This document shows, piece after piece, positions 57,201-64,000 of a stretch of DNA of 64,000 bases. Origin of the DNA: Antedon bifida. Lineage: Eukaryota > Echinodermata > Crinoidea > Comatulida > Antedonidae. Within the stretch, counting starts at the first letter, position 1; each line of letters begins with the position of its first letter. The DNA is taken from positions 7,690,501 through 7,754,500 of the forward strand of contig OY727094.1 in the NCBI GenBank assembly GCA_963402885.1, written 5' to 3'. The notes under the pieces were generated by a model, which was not told where the DNA came from, searched no databases, and was given only the letters and a program-made list of their open reading frames with translations. The translations under genes were made by a program, and so were the position numbers.

Positions 57201-58299
57201 TTCTACGTTTGTTGTTAGAAATAGTCATGATTATCCGTATCAGGGTAGCTGTATTTCATGATTCAACAGAACCGCGTACGTATAATTATCGAATTCGTTA
57301 ACAATAGATTGGAATGATGATGTCATACGATAATTATTGAGCATGGTGTGTTGATTACATGTCATTACCAGAATATAAGTTTTGATGATGAACACCAAAA
57401 ATCAGAAAATAAAAGAATTGTAAAAAAAAAATCCAATAAATATTTATTCATCAGAAATAAAATCGAAGTTGAATAAATTAAACAATAAAGACCTGAAAAC
57501 AATTGAAAAAATGCTACATTAAAAAAAGTGTGAAAAGGCTGAAGCCAAAAAAGTTTGCAAAACAAAAGCCAAACAAATTCTAACTTCCTAAACTAGTAGG
57601 CTTTATGTCTAATCATAAGAAAAAGAAACTGATCTTTTTGAAATATCTCATGAAGCCTTTTTGCCATGCGGTATCAAATGTGTTATTACACAAAAATTCT
57701 ACAAAAAATCCAGCCACAAATTGGTAGTCTTTAACTAACACAATTCATTACTAAATTAAAGTAAAACATATAATATCGCATATAAAAATACAAAACATTG
57801 CAGTCAAAAGGTAATCAAAGGTTAGCCAGGTAAACACACATTATTCTCTGGGCTGTCATGCAGGCAATATGTTACCAGTTCATAAAAACATCATGGCGGT
57901 AATAGTCACATCTAGAGTTGTTTGGCAATCTTTAGTTGGATATCTTCCATTTTTAAATATAGGTACTATGGTATAAACAAATGTACATGTTGCACAATTT
58001 CTGCAATCTTTCTACTTTCTGTTGAGTTTTAAACATAATTTGAATTTAGGCTTATGAACCGAGCAAGACTCCCGTGCATGTTCATATTTAAATGAGGAGT
58101 TCAGCAAACATTTTGCAAAAGTGATATTTATAACAACCAACTTACTAAAACTTATTATTTCAGGCCTTTTAAAAATGTCTAGGCCTATTTTATATCACTT
58201 TGTTTTATGGTAAATGAAGTTATAGGCCTATCTCAAGCTAAATTTTTTTTTTTTTTTGAGAGGTCATAAAGTAGGCCTGAACTGCATTTTTTAAAAGAG
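54241..58299. other. Intergenic or intron, no gene seen
   Basis: CpG-bearing, less AT-rich patches occur at 54480-54830, 55740-56080 and 56960-57260 (words such as CCACGTGAC and TGTTTACC). They could be regulatory. No exon with good splice words and a recognisable product was found. Confidence 0.5.
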
Positions 58300-58638
58300 A
58301 TAGTTTCGATTTGTTTCTATTGATAATATTGCAGGTGCAGGTGGAAAACAACCTGTTAAGAAGTCCAATTCTTTTGTTATCTAAAACCTCCAGTGTTTAT
58401 ACAGTGAGAACCGTTAAAACGAGACAGATGGTTTGCATAGAAAATGCTATAGTTTCGAGATCTTTGCCAATTCAAAAAGAGCGCGCATCGAAGTGTTTGT
58501 TCGTTTAAGCTCTTTGTTTGGTCGACGACAGGTTAGAATTGATCACGTGATCTAAGTATCGATTAGCAGGTTATTGCACGGGTTAAGCCCTGAAACCTTT
58601 TGTAGTACCTGTCAAGCGGAAAAGGCCACGGTTCTTAC
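58300..58638. promoter_or_regulatory. Possible regulatory block next to the 58.6 kb exon
   Basis: It is less AT-rich than its surroundings and repeat-free. It has TTGATCACGTGATCTAAG (a perfect E-box-centred palindrome) and TATCGATTAG. It lies just downstream of the candidate exon. No function can be read from sequence alone. Confidence 0.25.
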
Positions 58639-58694
58639 CTGCTCCCAGCATTCCGAAAGGCTCAAAAAGTTTTAATTTCATAGCAGCACCTGCT
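58639..58694 (-). CDS. Candidate short coding exon (possible start MKLKLFEPFGMLGA)
   Basis: On the minus strand a 56-base segment is bounded by a good acceptor (TTTTCACTTGCAG) and donor (AGCAG|GTAAGAAC). It is open in one frame as AGAAMKLKLFEPFGMLGA, with an ATG in a fair context (GCTGCTATGA). I do not recognise the protein. A donor at 63612 could supply a first exon, and splicing the two keeps the frame open. No next exon to the left was recognised. The call rests on splice words and composition alone. Confidence 0.4.
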
Positions 58695-59950
58695 CTGCAA
58701 GTGAAAATATGAAATGGCCCGTTACTAAAAGAATAAAAGAACGCTTAAAATGGAATTTGAAACATTTACAATTTATAATCGCTTTCGGTAATTCCTACTT
58801 TATTGATACTTTGTTAAATTAAATCCAAAGTATTCAAATCATTATTTAAAAGCGCAATAAAAGTTGACATAACAATACTACAGTTTTTAACGGAACTTCA
58901 TGATTTCCGTTTTGGTACTATTTTTTACTAAAATAATCTTTAAACTTTCAAATTGTTGACAGATTTAATAATTGGTATTTTAGAAATTGTTAATTAATTC
59001 GCAGATAGATGAGTTTGGTATCGGTATAAATTATAGTATTGAGGTATCATTGTGGTTCGATTTTACGAGGTCTAGGCCATGCGAAATTGAGACCTGGTAA
59101 AATTGAACGATGCCCAATGTGATGTTGCCACTCCGGTGTCTGGTTTGTATTTATAATGAACCCTACTTTATGTTAATAACTTTCTAACATTAAGTCCTAA
59201 AAGTTTCTCTTTTGTGCTTTGTTTTAACATTTAATTTTATCATATTGGTACAATCGTCGAGGAAAATAAATGTCCATGCCCCAGCTAGACCAAGAAGAAG
59301 GTTGGAAACATTGTACCATGGGTTTTAAAAAATAACTGGGCCTATGCCTATTAGATTTCATCTTCTTGGTTAATTAGGGTGGGTGGAAAATGTGCAAACT
59401 ATTAGGCCTACAAGTTGCAAAGATTCCAGCCCCCTGAGTGTTCCGGCTTAGAAAATTTGCTCTTACAAAAATGGCTTCAAATATGAATTTAAGAAGAGAC
59501 AAATGTTAATGTTCGATAATCCGTTTTAATATATATTTTTGCTTACAAAACGCCCGCATCTATCATAACTTTCAGTACGCCTATTCCTACTTTGTGTTTT
59601 TCTTATATTTTCTATAAATGTATACAGAACTTATTTTGACACGTGTTAGATGACAAGTCAGTACAAGATACGATTTTGTATAGTATTGTCTTAATTGGGC
59701 AGGGTCGTCTAAAATTCCGTGACACGTAATGCCCGCATATCCTTATTGCAAAGTATTTTTGTTGTGACAAGAACGCTCACGCCTGCGCTTGAGAAGGAAG
59801 TTATGACGTATTAAGGTATTTCTTTTATCCAACAAGCCTGTGAAAATTCTTCATCATCCAAAACATCTTGCAATCTTTCTGAACCCCTTTTAATTTTTGA
59901 AATCAGGTTTTCTCGTTATTCAAATAAGTTCAATTTAATTTAAATTATTG
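58695..59950. other. Intergenic or intron, no feature seen
   Basis: AT-rich, with TAGGCCTA-type words only. Confidence 0.5.
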
Positions 59951-60268
59951 TTAAAGCTGTATTGTCTCCCTGAAAAGATAATTCTTAAACATTTTTTTAA
60001 TATGCCATTTTAATGTCACCTAATAGCTATCCACTTTGACCAAAAATTGGATCGAAAAAAATGTATTTACCTAAATATCTGTAATTTAAAGCAAAAAATA
60101 GTCAAATTGGCTGCCAGCCAATGGGTTTTTGGTTGTAATTGGCCATTTATTTTGTCGGGTTTTTTTCTACGGAAGTGAATAACTTTATTAAAACTACAAA
60201 ATAATCTATTCAAAATCTGATTTTATTAATCTTTATTTTCCATATTTTTGGGAACAATATATCTTTAA
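59951..60268. mobile_element. MITE family B copy, complete, inverted
   Basis: It runs from TTAA to TTAA (318 bp): TTAAAGCTGTATTGTCTCCC to GGGAACAATATATCTTTAA. Interior words match the 20.4 kb copy in reverse orientation. Confidence 0.85.
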
Positions 60269-60299
60269 TGTAAAGATAAAAAACCCTCAAAACACTTTC

Positions 60300-60598
60300 A
60301 AAGATGTATTTTTCCCTCATAACATGAAAATGAAGACTAATAAAATTTGATTTTGAATAGGCCAGGTAGTTATAATAAAGTTAATTACTTCCGCAAAAAT
60401 AAAAAATGTTTCACTTACAAAAAGGAAAAACAAACGATTAATTTCAACCAAAAACCATTTGGCTGACAGCCAATTTGTATATTTGTTTGCTTTCTTACTT
60501 TTTTTTGTGACTAACTATTATGGAACATAAAAATGGCGTATTAAAAAAAATTCAAAATTATTAAATTATTTATTCCAGGGGGACAATAGTGTCTTTAA
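60300..60598. mobile_element. MITE family B copy, direct, facing the previous one
   Basis: It starts CAAAGATGTATTTTTCCCTC and ends GGGGGACAATAGTGTCTTTAA. It is only about 30 bases from the inverted copy, so the pair can fold back. Confidence 0.8.
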
Positions 60599-62084
60599 GT
60601 AGTATTGGTGACGCTTTTGATGAATTGAAAGGGGTTTTTTTTCAGTGTGCAAAGAAATATCAACTGTAAATGATGTATTAATAGTTTAGCAATTCAATTA
60701 ATATTTATAATACATTATATATTATTAATCAGTACGCTATTTTTCTTAAAGTAGGAAGTTTTTTTCTCATTCTGTAAAGAAACACAAAATAACACATAAC
60801 ATAACACGTATTTACTGGTTAATGGATATTCAACAGTTTTAATCAATGTCTGAAATAGCAGTGTTTCGGGTTTTTAAACCTCATTATAATGAATGCGTAT
60901 TGTTATATAAACACACAAAACAACAAAACATTTGCAAATACAATGTAAACTTTTTTTTTCAAACAAAATATCCCAATATGTCTAATTAACACGTAGAGAG
61001 ATGACACAGGTGTACACTTATACAGTAAAGTTTTAAGGGTGTCACGAAACCTAAGTTCAACGCGCAAGCTTTTGGGCGGTAATGGTGAAGAATTCAATGG
61101 TGAAATGTTTCTGTTGAGAGAAACACTTCTTGAGGATTCTTTTTCGTTTGGCAATTAAAATATCTAATACCTAATGTTTTTAATCGAACATTATGACAAT
61201 ATAACGGCTCAATGCGATTGATTACCTATAACAATTAAAAGATTAGAAAACTTTCAAAAGTACAAATTACAACGGTTTCTTAAATCAGCAATATTGAAGT
61301 TGTCGACGGGTAGAAATACAAAAGGACTCAGAGGCCATAGGAGATCGTAAAGAACGATATGGCTAAATCCCGCCAATTATATGCCTACCTAAGTTAATAA
61401 TTATTATTCAAAATATAATTGTGTAACACTGAGTGGTGTGAATCTAAAAAAAGATACAATTCTGTTTCATGGAAAAACATCCTTCCATAATAATTATACT
61501 ATAACTAATTTAAAAAAATCATTATTTATACAGTATAGAAGGCAATACAACATTATAAAATATTTCAATGTGTGCTATTTATGATAGTTAAAATATATTG
61601 ACTAAGGTGTTCGATATATTTCAACTATGGCCTTATTGCCTTAGATGTTACAGGACTTTAAAGTTAAGGTAGGTTAGGGCGCGTTGTAAAATGCTCTCCT
61701 GGGTACAATAGCGCAATTCCTCTGGCCATTGATTTCCTCCCAAGGGGTAGTATGGGTACACTGTATCGATAAAAGTAACAAAGTTGTTGAACTTTTTGTA
61801 AGAAGAATAGGTTCGTTCAATAGGGGTTGTTGACATTAGGACTTATTTGAAACTTTTTCCACAAGGCGATAAATCATGGCGGCTTGGTTAGGCCTATGTG
61901 TTGAAAATATTAAAATCAAAACTTAAATTCATATTAAAATATCATGACTCAAAATGCTTAATAATTAATTGTTGTTTACAAAAAAAGGACCTTAAATCAA
62001 CTTAGGCCTAGGAACATGGCTTGATATGGTCCTTGCTTGAGAACATGTAAACTAGAAAACCATGCGTTTATTATCTAGAATTCT
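60599..62084. other. Intergenic or intron, no feature seen
   Basis: AT-rich. A short frame at 60903-61154 lacks an ATG start and any domain. Confidence 0.5.
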
Positions 62085-62210
62085 AAAGCCTTGTCTACAC
62101 TATCAAACTTTATGTAACCATGGAGAAATAAGTATTTCTCCATGATGTAACAAAATGTGATGTGTCCATATATGGACATGATGATGTCATATCACTACCA
62201 TTCGGGCACT
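62085..62210. mobile_element. MITE family A copy carrying a 26-base palindrome
   Basis: AAAGCCTTGTCTACACTATC starts it and the right end is worn. Its ATGTAAC word is duplicated around a palindromic insertion at 62119-62144. Confidence 0.75.
62119..62144. mobile_element. 26-base palindromic insertion inside a family A MITE, target duplication ATGTAAC
   Basis: The arms are CATGGAGAAATA and TATTTCTCCATG. ATGTAAC lies at 62112-62118 and 62145-62151. Other MITE copies have a single TTATGTGAC here, so the interrupted sequence is known and the insertion is clear. Confidence 0.8.
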
Positions 62211-62632
62211 TATTATACTAGTTAAGATTAAAGTAAGAACATTTATTAATTCAATAATGGTAATAACAATACATATAATAATAAATAAGACATTTTAAAG
62301 ATTATGGATTAGAAGACAGAGTAAAAACAGATACTTAGTAGATAGATTCACAGTTTTTTTTAATTAGACCTAACGTTATAACTTTTTAAATGTAATTACA
62401 ATTACATCAATAATAGGTAATTCATATTCCATAAGTTAATTTAATCCACCGTCACCATCTGGACAATGTCATTGCTTAAAATTGTCACAAATGTGTTGTC
62501 ATTACTATAAAATTAACATGTGAAGAATTTAACATGAATTTTTCAGTTCACATTTTTGTAGTAAAATAGTGGAAAATTATTACTAGATCAATTTTACGGA
62601 ATTTTACTGAAGCTGACTTTTATTAATGATAC

Positions 62633-62648
62633 CATGGAGGAAACTATG
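62633..62648. mobile_element. 16-base insertion of the same type, target duplication ATGATAC
   Basis: CATGGAGGAAACTATG shares its first 11 bases with the 40.99 kb copy but is cut short on the right. ATGATAC lies at 62626-62632 and 62649-62655. Confidence 0.55.
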
Positions 62649-62789
62649 ATGATACCACTTCTAGTTTCAACGAATTTAAGTAGGGTTAAATCAATTTAAA
62701 TTCAACCTTCCGACGAACTATGATTAAATTATATTTTGTAGGAATCTCTTTTTAAATGTTACCAATTTGTTTCTGTTAAGTTTATTTAA

Positions 62790-63475
62790 AATGTCAATAT
62801 TTGCTGCCGACGACCATTGTAGCGATCTCCTTAGAAGGTCCCGAATATTTGATTTCTATATTCGACCTCCTTATATTTCTATCTTCTCATATAGAGGGTA
62901 CGACAAGTCAAGTAGTTAGGGCTTATTTGTATTGTTCATCGTCCTTCGATCTATCCGGAAGACCTCATGCATGTAGTCGGCCCTATTGTCATACTCTTAT
63001 CGTGTGTCAACGCCTTTGGTCTTGGTGGCTTTTCGTTGGACTTTCCCACACTCTGATCGAGTATACAAATTCAACGTACAGGTTGTAAGCCGTAGAAAAG
63101 CCCCGGTGTATTGTGGTTGTTTACAATTAGTAATAAGCACGAACAATGGCTGGGTGTGCAGGTCCTTTATTCTCTACCGTGGGAACGAGTGTCTACATCC
63201 CGTAGAATAATAACACCGAGCATGGGTTATTGTTAAGCGCACCCGAGCTTTCAAGTTCTCCTATTGAGGTTCGTGGCTAGAATAAAAGCCCTGTTTCGTC
63301 GGCATAAATACGAAAGAATAGCCAAAGGACCTTTCTATTTGCTACAAGGAGGATTAGTGCTTTCAATATCATGTACTTTACAAGTATGAATAAGACTTGT
63401 GGATGGGATAATTTTACATTCCTTCACACATACATTCACAGGCATGTGAATTCCCAGACTCTAATTTGCTGCGCG
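62790..63475. promoter_or_regulatory. Repeat-free, GC-balanced block upstream of the 63.48 kb TATA word
   Basis: It contains GAACAATGGCTG (Sox-type), TTGTGGTTGTTTAC (Runx/Fox-type words) and balanced composition, with no repeat. Two overlapping short open frames here lack any recognisable domain. An enhancer or proximal promoter is possible. Confidence 0.25.
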
Positions 63476-63510
63476 TATAAATAGGAGCTAACACAATTAA
63501 AAAAATCTCA
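63476..63510 (+). promoter_or_regulatory. TATA-box-like core promoter, plus strand
   Basis: TATAAATAGGAGC at 63476 follows a GCGCG word. A TCAATTTG initiator-like word lies about 32 bases downstream. This is textbook core-promoter spacing, but the window ends before any downstream gene can be tested. It points into the E2F-like block facing the other way, so probably only one of the two is real. Confidence 0.3.
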
Positions 63511-63612
63511 ATTTGCATCTTGTTTTGATGTCTCATACACACTTCTCTTTAAACTCAGATTGACGGCTACTTAAGTTAATCAGTAGAATTGATAATTAAA
63601 TCTACTTACTCT

Positions 63613-63700
63613 TGTTCTCCGAGTCTTTGGGCGCGAATAGGCAAAACTACAGTTTGGGCGCCAAGACAAGAACGCGTGTATCGAAATCAGATATTTTATA
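63613..63700 (-). promoter_or_regulatory. Possible first exon/promoter of a minus-strand gene with E2F-like sites
   Basis: On the minus strand CTTGGCGCCCAAAC and TTCGCGCCCAAAG lie within 45 bases. Both fit loose E2F half-sites. They are followed by AACAAGA|GTAAGT, a strong donor ending an exon at 63613. It would be the 5' end of the gene suggested by the 58.6 kb exon. The start point is not determined. Confidence 0.33.
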
Positions 63701-64000
63701 CGAGAAAATCCACCAAACAGAAATCTCTATTGGACAGGAAAAATTATATAAAATAATATAATATTTAAATCCATATTTAAAAGTATTGCATTAAAAAAGC
63801 CAATATAAGGCTTCTATTCCAACTGCACAAAAAAAAAACAAATTGAAAAAAAACCCCATTTTGTTTGTAATTCGCTCAATATTAATATTTTCATAGGTCA
63901 CGAAATAGCTTTACACAATATAAAATGCCTCAAATACAAATTTCCTGTTGAAAAATTAATATCTAATAATTAATCTAATCATAATCTAATTAGGCCTATA

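Noticed and set aside
60903-61154. Minus-strand frame of 83 codons
   Set aside because: It begins at TTG rather than ATG and has no domain or splice support.
62801-63210. Two overlapping plus-strand frames of 95 and 74 codons
   Set aside because: No recognisable motif, no splice context, and both frames are open by chance in a GC-balanced block.

Overview
The window is animal nuclear DNA: AT-rich, with GT-AG introns, tRNA-headed SINEs, non-LTR retrotransposons, and many short TTAA-flanked miniature inverted-repeat elements (MITEs). Frequent TAGGCCTA and TACAGTA words and the repeat types suggest a marine invertebrate, plausibly an echinoderm or other ambulacrarian. That placement is inference.

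Two host genes can be built exon by exon, both on the minus strand. The 5' part of a MIB2 (Mind bomb 2, E3 ubiquitin ligase) orthologue has coding exons at 30298-30520, 16339-16510, 8824-8930 and 8188-8382. They encode MIB/HERC2 domain 1, a ZZ zinc finger, and MIB/HERC2 domain 2. The ankyrin and RING parts must lie past the left edge. Its promoter appears to be at about 31440-31510. Upstream of it lies a four-exon THAP-domain gene (33790-37362, 584 residues). It joins a C2CH THAP finger, a coiled coil and a P-element-transposase-like helical domain to an acidic, Gln-rich C-terminus with no visible catalytic domain. A third gene may begin near the right edge on the minus strand: a donor at 63612 and a 56-base exon at 58639-58694.

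Layout: 1-8.2 kb is MIB2 intron 4 with SINEs and MITEs. 8.2-31.5 kb is MIB2, whose introns hold a 39-bp minisatellite ending next to exon 2, at least ten MITEs and one MITE nested in another. 31.5-33.4 kb is intergenic with two MITEs. 33.4-37.5 kb is the THAP gene, followed by a 78-bp tandem array that copies its own 3' end. 37.5-46 kb is intergenic with a SINE composite, a LINE tail, a 139-bp array and foldbacks. 46.0-49.7 kb is a LINE with an uninterrupted 1006-residue ORF, inserted into a 32-bp minisatellite. 49.8-64 kb is mostly intergenic, with two LINE 3' fragments, a CpG-rich 32-bp minisatellite, an inverted MITE pair and possible regulatory blocks.

The most unusual signal is a set of 16-38 base palindromic insertions of the form CA(T/G)GGA...TCC(A/C)TG at 40.99, 43.2, 54.0, 62.1 and 62.6 kb. 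Four are bounded by perfect 7-base direct repeats and one by a 6/7 repeat. One sits inside a MITE. They look like an ultra-short mobile-element family that I do not recognise.
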